From positions 48,853,470 to 48,917,469 of the forward strand of contig NC_089851.1 in assembly GCF_036373705.1 (NCBI RefSeq): 64,000 nucleotides of DNA, read 5' to 3'. The notes beneath the pieces were generated by a model. That model saw only the letters and a list, made by a program, of their open reading frames with translations. It had not been told where the DNA came from and searched no databases. The position numbers were made by a program, and so were the translations under genes. The stretch is from Amia ocellicauda (Eukaryota; Chordata; Actinopteri; Amiiformes; Amiidae). Positions 38,599 to 50,118 of this stretch are shown here, in pieces (position 1 is the stretch's first letter; each line of letters starts with the position of its first letter).

Positions 38599-41500
38599 TA
38601 TAGGCCACCTGGTAACTGGATGGCGTTCTGAAGAAAGGAATATATTGGAAAACTCACTTGAAGTCATCTCCCTCAAGCAACTTCCTGTAGGTGGCTATCT
38701 CCACGTCTAGAGCCAACTTCACATCCAGCAGCTCCTGGTACGCCAGAATCTGTTTGTGAAGGTCTCCCTTTGCAACCTCTATGGCTGACTCCAGGCTGGA
38801 TATTTGAGCTTGGTATTCTGCTACCCCAACACTGGACTGTGCATGTGCTTCTGCTAGACTCTGTTCAAGTGAGAAATTCTACAAAATGGGACGGAAAAAC
38901 ATATTACTGTTATTGAGGGTTGTTGTGGAAGACGATTTGGTATGATGCCTGTATGTAGAACTATACCTATTAACCTCAAAGTAATTCAATTAAAACATGT
39001 TCACGGTGCAGAACTGGACTGTGAAAACAATTCACAGTGCAGTAATGAAATGTCATCCACCAGTGGTGTAATTTCTTTTCAGAAATGGTAGCAGTACTGC
39101 CAAGTTGTTGTGCAGTGGGGTGGCTAATGCTGAGTTGTTGAGCCTGGGGTGGTTGTTGTCAAGTTGTTGAGGTTGAGGGGGTTTGGGTGATGTGCAGAGT
39201 TGGGGTGGGGGAGGTTTCACCCGTACCCCCATAGGCGTAGGTTACATATGCGTAGACACATCACCCCCAATGTTCAGAGAACATTAAATTGTCCCCCGCC
39301 CCAGTAATGTATGGCTTCATAGGTGAAAGAGATGCATCCCCCCCAATTCTGAAACGACACCTATGCTCCTGTGTGTGTCATCCACATACAAAAGGAAAAC
39401 ACATTTAAAGCAGAACACAGTAGAACACATCAGAGGGTGGCAGTTGTTTGAATGAGGTAACTAATATTCTTACTAGCCTGACACTTGGAGAGAAAAAAAA
39501 GGAATAAGAAACTGGTATCTTGTGTGTTTTCTTCAGTGCACAGAAGCTGAACTGAAGGGAAACTACAGCAAACCTCTACCTAGAAATTCTATGGTAGTTG
39601 ACAGTCTGAGCAGGACATCTTGCAAACATTTTGTTATCTATCATTTTTAAATTATGGTTAAAATTTTTTATTTTACAAATATTTTACTGATATTCTTCTG
39701 GGAATCAAATACAATACAGTTTCATGCGTGTTTGCATGGTAAAGGAGTTTCAGTTTAAATCAAAAGAGACCGCATCCTTTATAGCAGCATGGTATTTCCT
39801 GTAAACTGTGATTTCTTTTCACTTTGATATTCATCAGTTGGGCAACTACGAAAAACATTGCATAAGAACATTTTTAACATAATCAGTGAGGCTTCCTCGA
39901 TCACTTGTTGAAAATCAAATGTTCTTCATGTGGAAACTGTAAAGGTGAGTTTCATCTTCCTGGTAAAAAATTACATTCACCTGAAAATAAATTATTCACA
40001 TGTTCAATGTATTAACTGCCATTGTTTTTTCAGTTTGATTGATATTTTTTGTATTCACTAAATTGTTAGAATAGTAAGCAAACACGTCAACAAGTATATT
40101 AGGAGGACGAACCTCAACTGTTTGAAAAAGGGAAGTGTGGATATATAATAGAACAAACAAACAAATCACATTGGAAATTCAGTTGAATCATTCTCTTTTG
40201 TTTCCTTTTTTAGTCACAATGCATACACATGTTCATACCATCCAATCCAAACATTTCAGTTAGAGTGTCATGAGCTCTAAGGCACTAACTTGATGACATT
40301 AACAGATTTCTTGTTTCAGCATTCTTCCCATCATTATAACTTTGTAATCCTGCTTCCACTTTATTATTTTTGTGAGACCAATGGGAATTTCCAGACAACT
40401 CTCCAAAATTCCCTTTCAGAGAAATGGAAATCTTCCCTAATGACTGACGTAAAGACCTTTATAGACTTTTCACATACACAGTCTCACTGCATGATTCTAG
40501 GGGGTTTCCATTTTGATTTGTTAAAAAAATATATATATATGTTAGAAACTGATCAAAAGCACTGATAGTTACATCCATTAATTTATGTATCTGAAGCAGG
40601 GTTTTTGTGAACAAAAAGGCACCCATGATAACAAAGGAGACTACTACCACCACCCCCTTAATTATTCAGAAGAGTGTTGCAGTGGATCAATTAAATTGGT
40701 TACAATATGATAAATATTTAAAATCAGTTAAATATGTTAATACTCAGTTATTCTTCATAATTTCTGGTATTCATAAGTCTAAGATGCTTTTACATGGGTC
40801 TCGTGGAGGAGAAAAAGTTAGTATTATAGACATGAGACATCCCAAAATTCAGCCATTGATGGTAAGACTTTAGGCCTCAACCTGTGCTTTGAGCAGAGGC
40901 TTTTATGTGGAAGGAGGAAAAGAGAATTGAGAGAACTTTGCACTTACTGTGGAGATTAGACCTTGTAATTCTAAGTTCAAAGCCTGCAGCTCTTTGCGTG
41001 ATGAAGAGATCTCGTTCCTTGTTGAGGAAATGGCTTCAGTGTTCTTAACAGTTGCGGTCTGAATTTCATCCATCTATACATAGTCCAAAATAACAAAAAT
41101 AAAAAAACAAGGAAAAGTTTTACTTTTTTTTTTAGCAATTAATTGTATCAGAATAGAATAACCAATTTTCTGAAATAGTTATTGTGCCCCAGAAATCTGG
41201 TAAATCATCAACTTTCACTTCTGCAGCTGTCTTTGCATGTTTAGTAATTTTTTTGTTACATTACATTTTGCAGCTTTTGAGAATTCCTATAGAATATTGT
41301 TTGATAGCATTTAAATGTACACAAGTTTTCACACCAATACATACAATCTGTTTATAACTCAATTAGTATATAAATACTAATCACTAAGTACATACTGCAA
41401 CCACAACAGCATGTGGCTGTAAAACCTGGCCGTAGTCTGTAACCCTATCCCTATCCAACCCTAGTTGTTATACATGTGATTAACAGCAGAAGTGTAAATT

Positions 41501-44500
41501 AATGTGGTATTCATATATCAATTCATTAATTGGTGCACATTATTGTAAAGTGTAAGCAAAAAATATGTTATAGATACTACTACTAATAATGATAGTAATA
41601 ATACATCTGTCTTTCTGAAACTTGCTTTCTCTCTGCTTTAGTCATTATTCTTCAGGCATCTGAATTTATGTAAATGTAACATTACATAGGCCTTGCAACT
41701 ACATTGTACATCACAGGGATAACTTCAACTATTGTGCCCCCTAGTGGATATATGTCTAAATAGTTAGTTATATCATGAAAGGACTAGATTTGACCTTGCA
41801 TGCAGAAATGTTTACTTGCCAATGCTTAAAAAAAAAAAAAAAAAAAAAAAACTTTTCACACACAGCATATATTTAAAACCATAACCTGATTTGTAGGGTC
41901 CACTGAAACTCAGAAGATGACTGAATGCAGTCACACATTTTCTGTATTTTTATTAATCCTAATTGTAGTGTTCACAACTGACTCATATTAACAGATGGCT
42001 GAAAAGCAGTTAATTTAATTAATTTAAATACAGAAATATTTACTTAACTTTTCTGGGAGTACATAAATAATTGCGTAGGTGAAGATAATACTTTAAAAGT
42101 CAAATCCTGCCAACGGTATTGTGAAAATTGTGCATGTGGAGCAATGACACACAAATGTGACTGATGTTGCTATATTGCCCTTAAACATTAAAAAGATTCA
42201 TGTAGCTGTATAATGTCTGTTCAGACTGTATTTAATCAATATTAATTGAATGTATGTGATGATGCTTTGAATTTATGTAAATTTCAATTTGTAATGTTTT
42301 ATGCCTTGTACTGAACTATATTTTTGCACTTTGTATTGTGCTTATATTTTGTAAGTCGCCCTGGATAAGGGCGTCTGCCAATAAATAAATAATAATAATA
42401 ATATAGGCTCTCTCCATTAATAATGTACTTACATAGAGATTAGACTTAAACCCTTCCTTGTCTCTTAATTAAATAAATGCATATAGATGCATTGGATAGA
42501 AACATGTTCACTGTTTAGACTCTGTTAAGATCCAGGGTCTCTGCTAAAATACTGTTTTCTTCTTTTTTTTTTGTGAAAGACATCTACTAAATGACTGCAA
42601 ATGGTCCCATTTGTGTGATTACCAAATGTCATTGTTCTATGGTGGTTTTAACTATGTAGTTATTTGAATAGCCTAACTGACTTTAAAAGCAAGCTCTGTA
42701 TACATTTGAGTTCCCTAATGTTGTCAGCAGAATACAAATACAACCAGAAAATAATAATACACTAGTACATTGACAATGAAGAATACAAAATGTTATTTCC
42801 TCCTTTTATACAGCAGTATTTTATAGCAGTTTCTGTAAATCTGTATTCATACAATCATGATCCTCCCTAATGCTTTGGAGTGGGTTGCAATATTGTTAAC
42901 TGTACAATTTGATTTTACAGGTGCTTCTGTGAAAGAAAGAGGAAGGACAAGGACCAGCATTACTACTGAGATTAGAAATTGTCTTGTTAACCCTGCTGAC
43001 ACTGCAGTCCAAAACTGTTCAACAAATGCAACAACAAAAGTCCCGCACCTAAATTAGGGTTAAAGTTTATTTGTTAGGTTGTGATGACTGGTGCTATAGT
43101 ATGGTAGGCTGACACCTAATCCTTCCTACCTTGAGTTTGTAGTAAGCCTCTGCCTCCTCCTTGTGCTGCTGGACTGATTTATCATACTCCGCTCTCATCT
43201 GGTTCAGTGCCTTTGAAATGTCAAAGGACTTCATTGTGTCCACCTCGATCATGGAGACAGATGTTTCGGAGGTGGTGGTTCCCAGTTTACTTTGCAGGCT
43301 TGCCAGCTCCTTAAATATGAAAAAAAACAAGAATAGTCTCAGAAATTGGTCAAGTGGAAAGTGATCATTTTTGTAATAAAATAAAAATAAAAGAAACTAA
43401 ATATATATCAAATGTGTTTGAATCGAAGATTCATCATTTGTTTAGAAACAGTAATAGCAATTGAAGATAAAACATAATAATAGTATCTGTGAAGTGGCAG
43501 GCTGACGTTTTATTTTAGGGTCAATCTATATAATTTATTTGAAAGGAGGTTGACCAGATTATTTGAAAATGAATCAGCTTACCTATTTTTTGTGTGGCAT
43601 GTTACAATAAAACACAAAACAATTGTTTGAGAAATATCACATTGACAGTAAATGTATAGCTATCAGGGTGTGTTTTAACAGGATGCTATTGCTTGAAGCG
43701 AATACACCCTCCTTACACCTGGGCTGCTTACTTTGCGCTTATTTTTCTTGTATTAACCAGTCCTTGACCTGAATTTCATTATGCTGGCATTAGTATTTTA
43801 CCTCTTCGTGAGTCTTGGTGAGAAAGTCAAGCTCGTTGTTAAGGCTTTGGTATTTTGCATCTAGTTCAATGCGAAGTTCAGAAGCAGTTTCTATATCCTG
43901 GCAAAATAAGGAACAGATAGATGATAAAACATGACTTTTGATATGATAAACATGATATTTTTCATTTCCATATACTTTATACACATAAACAAAAGCATTT
44001 CAAATATTATGTGTACATTTACATTTATAAATCTGTTTATATTGCAGTATGTATGTATGTATGTATGTATGTATGTATCTATATATCTATCTGTCTTTAT
44101 CTCTCTACCTTTTTCATAGCTGCAACGTCGGCCTCCAATTGAAATTTCACACCCAGCTCAAAATCATACCTGAAATGAGAAAGTTGCAATCACATTTAAC
44201 CAACAAACATATAAATAAATAAAATGCATACACACCAAAAAACAAACAAACTAAATAATTGTGTTTTAGGGATTAGGGGTTTGCATTCAATTACTTATCT
44301 TCCAAGTGAAAGACAAATGGCTGGTTCTTCTTATAATTTTCCTTTTCTTTAAGCATATTCTTTTCTGTGAATTCTCACACAATTCGGGTATATTATCAGA
44401 CTAATTACCACATATGTGCAACTCAAAGTTTCCATACATTTTTATATACTACTTTTCACCATCAAAGTAATTATTTTGGTAACACCAGCATCCTTCTTGC

Positions 44501-45332
44501 ATATAGCTGTTTGCACAAAACTAAGCATTTTTCAAGTGTATGGATGTATCTCGGGACAAAACTAGTTTTAAAATACAAGCACATACTTAGCTTTCAGTTC
44601 ATGAGCTGCACCCCGAATGTTGTCCAATTCAATCTCATATTTGATGGTGTCCAAGGTGAGGTTCTCCATGGTGGTACGATACTCTTTCAACTGAACCTCA
44701 CAGTCAACGGTGGAAGTACTGTCTGGTGCCATGGAAGCCCCTCCTGTAAGCTGACTGAGCTGGGCCTCCAGATTGGCATTCTCTTGCTGCAGTATGCGTA
44801 CTTTATCCATGTACAGGGAGAAGCGATCATTGAGGCTAGACAAGGTATGCTTCTCTGCAGCCCTGGTTAAAAACCGGGGTGAGATGCTGCCAGCAGATGA
44901 GCCAGCAGCCAGTGCAGAGCCTACGCTTAGCCCCCCAGCAGCAATGGTACGGCCCATTGTGAAAGCAGGACTGACCATAAGGCCGCCACCAGACCCCATG
45001 CCAAAACCAGAAGCTCCCATTCCCAGTGCACCCCCATATCCCAGACCACCTCCACCCAGTGATGATCCACCACCAAGCCCAAAGCCCCCTGCTCCCAGCC
45101 CAGCAGCACCTGCTCCCATGCCAACTCCCCCCATCCGTAAACTACCCAAACCTCCACCAAGGCTAAGACGGGACATGCCAGAGCTTAAACCCAGTCCACC
45201 AGCACTTAAACCAAGTCCACCAGAACTCAAACCCAGTCCACCAGCACTGCCCAGACCACTCATACCACCCAGCCCACCTCTAACACCCAAACTCCTATTG
45301 GAGGACTGGAAAGAGACTCTGGAAGATGACAT
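35639..45332 (-). CDS. Thread keratin gamma-like intermediate filament protein (9 exons, complete)
   Basis: Coding exons on the minus strand: 45332-44587, 44169-44109, 43897-43802, 43309-43130, 41073-40948, 38878-38658, 37732-37689, 36105-36067, 35667-35639, all with GT-AG borders and consistent phase, giving 513 residues. The head (about residues 1-155) is glycine/serine/leucine-rich with GGLGLS repeats. The rod begins near [19 protein letters not shown] and ends with the helix-termination motif [13 protein letters not shown]. The tail is short, ends in TSIIN and lacks glycine repeats. Exon sizes 61, 96, 126, 221 and 44 match type III filament genes, while coil 2 ([24 protein letters not shown]) resembles type I keratins. 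That combination is what has been reported for thread keratin gamma in lamprey, teleosts and amphibians. The protein should pair with an alpha partner to form epidermal filaments. A TATA box lies upstream. A divergent keratin is the main alternative. Confidence 0.88.
38100..38602 (+). mobile_element. 3' end of an L2-clade LINE in a keratin intron
   Basis: From 38149 the plus strand encodes [29 protein letters not shown] and a stop at 38236-38238. This is the typical C-terminus of fish L2-type ORF2. It is followed by about 300 bp of 3'UTR, the tail GGATAAGGGCATCTG, and an (AAT)n array with one interruption (38546-38600). The codon before NDLP is TGA where tryptophan is usual, and the 5' part is missing. 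It lies antisense in intron 6 of the thread-keratin gene. Confidence 0.88.
39229..39371 (+). repeat. C-tract short repeat related to 58709-58835
   Basis: Contains CATAGGCGTAGG, CACCCCCAATGTTCAGAGAAC and CATCCCCCCCAATTCTGAAA. The same blocks occur at 58709-58835. It lies in intron 5 of the thread-keratin gene. The family is not one I recognise. Confidence 0.6.
41829..41851. repeat. Poly(A) tract
   Basis: Over 20 consecutive A residues in a keratin intron. No retroposed gene is recognisable upstream. Confidence 0.8.
42230..42405 (+). repeat. L2-type LINE / V-SINE 3' tail
   Basis: Carries TTGTAATGTTTTATGCCTTG, then GTAAGTCGCCCTGGATAAGG with GCGTCTGCCAATAAA and AAT units. It is near-identical to the tail at 15500-15646, so both come from one subfamily. 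It lies in keratin intron 4. Confidence 0.78.
44048..44080. repeat. (GTAT)n microsatellite
   Basis: About seven GTAT units in keratin intron 2, running into CTAT/CTGT units. Confidence 0.9.
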
Positions 45333-45425
45333 TATGATGGTTGAGTTTCAGACAGATTTAGTCTAATACAGGGAACACTAAGCTACTGCCAGGAGCATGA
45401 CCAAGTAGGTCTGCCACAGTTCCTA

Positions 45426-45433
45426 TTTTTATA
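45426..45433 (-). promoter_or_regulatory. TATA box of the thread-keratin gene
   Basis: TATAAAAA on the minus strand, 94 bp upstream of the ATG. It predicts a transcription start near 45400 and a 5' leader of about 70 bp, as is usual for keratin genes. Confidence 0.65.
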
Positions 45434-45440
45434 GGTTTAT

Positions 45441-47528
45441 TCAGGATGGGCAGGGCATGGGCTTGTTGGTTGGCTAAGTTCCAGATTCCTGCAGGCAAGT
45501 CCCTCCCTCCCAAGTTTGCATTCCACATCTTAGCGTCTGTCCTTTGGCTATGCAATTGAGCTTTGCTGAGAGATCAATCTGTCAATCACTCAAGGTAGCT
45601 TCAGATTAAGATGTTTTCGGGTTATATACTGTATGAGAATATATACAAATAAAGAATGCAGAATTTAGAATATACATAATAATATATACTAAAATGCCAA
45701 TAGGGATATACTCTCATGTTTAGTGCTTACTCTATAATGGTCTATACTGACCATTTAATAAGTATTAAATACAGTGTATTCTCTTGAGGTGTTATAAATA
45801 ATATGAACAAATCTATCCAGCCTTGTCTTTATTTTATAAGTCATAGAATACCCTAATTGAAATTTAAAAACAGTATTCAATTACACTGGCAAGGTGTCTG
45901 AGTTCCTAGTAATTATGCATTACAAATATGGTTTAAAGTGGAAACTGTTAATGATACACAATTATTCAAGAAACAAATGCTGTGTATTTTAGAAATAAAT
46001 ACACTGTAAGTAGCACTAGTTTTCTGTTAATATCAATAAAGGTGAAATTCTGTAAGAAAAGACCTTTTGTCCATTTTTTTTCCAGTGTTTTCGACTGATG
46101 GAATACATTGCAAAGACTTGAAAAGCCTACAGGAGTTTTTGTTTCAGGAATGTTTATCTTGATGCCAGGTGTGGAGTGTCTTGCACCAACTCGTTCACTC
46201 AGTTGACCAGGTTTATCTTCTCTTCAGAAAATGATTGGCAACCAGTGTATTATATATGTACACAATAAGAACTTATGGTGTCAACATTAAATCTTATTGG
46301 AAGAAACAGAACAAACTAAATAATGGAATAACTTTGTGCCTTTTCTATATCTCCTGAGAGCAGATATTGGATGTTTAGTGTCAATGGGAGCATGACAATT
46401 TTTCTTACAATTTTTAGGCCATACCTTTCAAGAACTGTGTTACTATGCAGTTGTGGTTCAGCATGAGAAACCAGCTATGCTAATAAAAATTACTTAATTG
46501 ATAGTAGTAGTAATAGTAGTAGTAGTTCGTAAAACATATTTAAGAACAACTCTTAGTATAAATTCCCATGAATATTCCATCATTCCACAAGTTGTCATGT
46601 ACATTCCTAAAAATTATGCATGACTTTTTTGTTCCACACACACACACATTGATGTACACATAAAAGTATATAAATGTATATAAATGCAAAAAGAAATCTG
46701 GTTTTAATGCAGTAGACAATAACATGTAATTGTGCTGTTCCTGAAAGTTAAATAATCATAACATATAGATAAAATTTCAGCTAACGTTAAGAAACATTAA
46801 TACAATGTTCTAATGTATCAACATTAAGAAACTTATCCTATTTTTGCAATGTGTGTGTTTTGCAGAAGTGAAAGTAAGTAAGTAAGAATTTAGAGGTCAT
46901 GATAAAAAGGAAGATGTCTGTGGGCCTCTGTCTAAACCTGTCATAAGACTGTGACTGATTTGAGGAATAATTATTGTTTATTAAATATACATTATTTGTA
47001 ATATTATAATAGTATCAGTACCAGTTAAATGTTCAAATTACAAATGGTATTTTGGCACAGCCTTTGGGCTTGAGAGCAACATGAAATTACAACAGGACTA
47101 TGATGGATACAATTTTATGTGACAAGTTTGGATTCCTGCTCCAGTTTACAAAGCTTTTTGCATGACAATATTTTACAGAATGAAACAGGTGACCCACCCC
47201 TTAAAGACATGCATTTGCTTTACTGTGTTGAAAGTGTATGTTATGCGTGTATTATATCACAAAATCTTAACTGCAAGGATGAGATTCAAGTGCATATGTA
47301 AACTCAGCCAGTGATACTTCCCATTTGAACATGTACTAAATTACATTGCTTGATCGTGCAGTTCCACAAAACAGTTGTTTGAATATCCAATCTATCTTCA
47401 CAAGACCCCACTACAAAAATTAGGAAATAATTAAAAAGCAATTAAAGCTATGAACTACATTTTGTTCCACAATAAATTTAAAATACAAATAAAATAAAAA
47501 ACTAAGAGTAACATTTGGGTAACAACTT
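45441..47528. other. Upstream region of the thread-keratin gene, no gene seen
   Basis: The intergenic stretch between the keratin promoter and the predicted LZTFL1 3' end. It has a short (AGT)n tract near 46503-46527 and no exon. Enhancers for the keratin gene may lie here, but none can be identified by eye. Confidence 0.5.
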
Positions 47529-48605
47529 TTTATTGACATCCCCCTTCCCACGTTATACACTCTTTAAAAGATACAGATATTACAAATGCACAAGTTAGTT
47601 CATAGTTACATTCATAATAGGAGTGACACTTTTAGTATCATGTTATCACTCTCACCAGTATGTTAGATAAGAAAAAAAATACATACATTCTGTAAAAATA
47701 AAGCATCAATTTCATAACTCTCACTGCCACTTTTATGTATACATAAGAATGTAAAAATATATATACATATATATTTATATGTAACTGGTTACTTTTTCTT
47801 AAATATAAGGAATTATTTGAATATAGATATTCTTAAATGTCTTCTTGAGTGTATACATTTTTGCAGTTCTGTTGTTGCAATAAGGGAGGTAAATTGTTTT
47901 TCATACTATAAATGTGACACAATCTAAACTGTGTTTAAAAAGGGGAACTCCACCGAAAATCCATATTTCTCAGGTTATTCTATAAATAGAAACATTCTGT
48001 GGAGATGCTTTGGGGGTCAATGGGGAATTCAGAAAAGTCATGAAAATAATTTAAAAAGAACACTTTGTAGACCGTGTAGGCTACTGCCCACAGCATGCAC
48101 AGTTCGCACTGCGCTGTAGCCTACACGGCCTAAAAGTGTTATTTATTTATGATTTTCGTGACTTTTCTGATTTCCCCATTGACTTCCAGCAAAGCAGCTC
48201 CAGAATTAGCACCTCCCCCCACCATTAATTAAATGTAATTAATCAGAAATGAAATCGCAAAAGCAAAGCCATTTTAAATAGTTGTGTTTCTTTTAAGGGG
48301 CATATTTGTATTAGAGTCTTTATCAAAACAAACTTACTCTACTTTATTGACCTAGTTTTTCAAACATTCATATTCTACCTGAATGCTTAACATTTAACCA
48401 GATTGACAAGTTGCTATTTTTGCCTAGTCTGGTAAAGTTAAATTAAAAATACATTTTAGATATTTATAAATTTCAGTACACTTTATGTTTGCAAGCATTC
48501 TTCCCCATGCGGCTTCCTTTACCAGAATGGAATTTGGAATTTTGGATGCTTTAGTTGTGTGGCAGCTTTTTCACCCTTAACATTGTAAAACATGACGTGG
48601 CCAAT
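47529..48605 (-). other. Predicted LZTFL1 3'UTR
   Basis: Follows the LZTFL1 stop on the minus strand and ends at an AATAAA near 47529-47534. The extent is inferred and a shorter UTR is possible. It contains the fold-back repeat at 48001-48201. Confidence 0.4.
48001..48201. repeat. Fold-back MITE-like palindrome, about 84-bp arms
   Basis: The left arm 48001-48084 (GGAGATGCTTTG, then TCAATGGGGAA, AGAAAAGTCA, CGTGTAGGCTAC) is mirrored by the right arm 48117-48201 (GTAGCCTACACGG, TGACTTTTCT, TTCCCCATTGA, CAAAGCAGCTCC). The roughly 32-bp spacer is GC-richer. Arms differ at several positions and by small indels. There is no coding capacity. It is a non-autonomous DNA element of unassigned superfamily. 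Confidence 0.82.
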
Positions 48606-49960
48606 TTATTCATCAGGCTCATACCTGAAAAAATAAAAATAAAACAAAAGAAAGATCAAATAAATATTTGGTTCATTTTAATTACTGAAATCCACAAGTA
48701 AGTTATAATTGAAAGCCAAAATATGACCAGATGTAATATATAACAAAACTATATGGCATATTCCTTTTGAACTGAACCAATTTTCTAGAAGCCTTTCTCC
48801 TGTCCATCAACATTTTTTTTGTAAAACAAATTCCAGGGATACATACCAACACAGTCTCTCAAGTGGCTATACCAGTAAAAGTCTGCTCAGAGTGCCGATT
48901 TTTCCCTATAGCTTTGATAGAATGTAATCTATGACATAGTCAACAATAACCAGGATTTCCCCGTGGTAAGACAGGTAATTGCCTGAGCTCTGCTAGGATC
49001 AGTCAGGTTAGGAACAGCTGCTCCTGTAGCTCAGCATTACTATCAGTAGCTAGGATTCCATCCACTTATCGAACATGTTTTGTGAGAAAATTCTTAAGTT
49101 CACATAAAAAGTATATGTGCTCTTTACAAGCCAAAGTTAGTTTCCATCCAAACTGACTCGTAGCGAACAAAATGCATAAAAATATTTAAAATGTGACACC
49201 ATTTCCTGCAAAAGCACTTTGTCACATACATTCTGTATTGTCGAATATAATATTGGAAATGTTGAGTGTTTCACCTAAAAGTTCACTTCGACCTGTAGCC
49301 CCCAAAATGTAGAATGTATTAATAGTGGGCAAGGTATCATAATTTTGATGTGTCAGTTGATCGCTACAGTTCATGTAATCTTCCGAGGGAAGACAATGCA
49401 GTAATACTTTGCCAGATCATGATGAAGGCAATGGACATTTCAGAATGCCCAAGCCTACCTTAGAAAGTTTGTGCCAAGTGATCAAACCATTTGAAGGCCT
49501 GAGAATGCCAAGCCACCATCCTCCAGTTTCAACCCGAATGTGCACAGCCTCTAAAAGTTGTCCAGTTGTGCAGAGTACAGGGTGGCGGGAGAGACAATCA
49601 GAGTCTGCAAGACCACCGTTCACTGTTGTGTATATGCAGCGTGCACTGCCATACGGGAGAGGATGATGAGCAGCTACATTAAGTTGCCTGGAGTAGCAGA
49701 GGCGCAGGACACGCATTACCAACAACAGCCACCTCGGAGATATGGAGGTCAACCCAATGCTGAGGCTGTGGCAATACGGGACGCACTTGTCAGACAGAGT
49801 CGTCAACCAGCCCCAAAATGACACAACTTGTCATCAGAAGACAAATTTTAATTAAAGTATTATTTCCATATGCGGAGAGAAACATTCAAGAAAGACATAA
49901 CATAAATTGCCTTGGCAGGAGATAAGATGATTCTGTGGTGTGTATTGTTATTGCATAGGC

Positions 49961-50002
<42 letters not shown>

Positions 50003-50060
50003 TATTATTATATAATAGTATAACCAATAATGATAATTAAACAAGGACTTTAAATTAGCC

Positions 50061-50118
<58 letters not shown>

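Noticed and set aside
35639..45332. Ordinary type II epidermal keratin (K5/K8 type)
   Set aside because: The intron that normally splits the head from coil 1B in type II keratins is absent, exon sizes follow type III genes, and coil 2 resembles type I.
44773..45366. Antisense proline-rich open frame over keratin exon 1
   Set aside because: It is the reverse reading of the glycine-rich head (Gly codons read as Pro). No independent evidence supports it.
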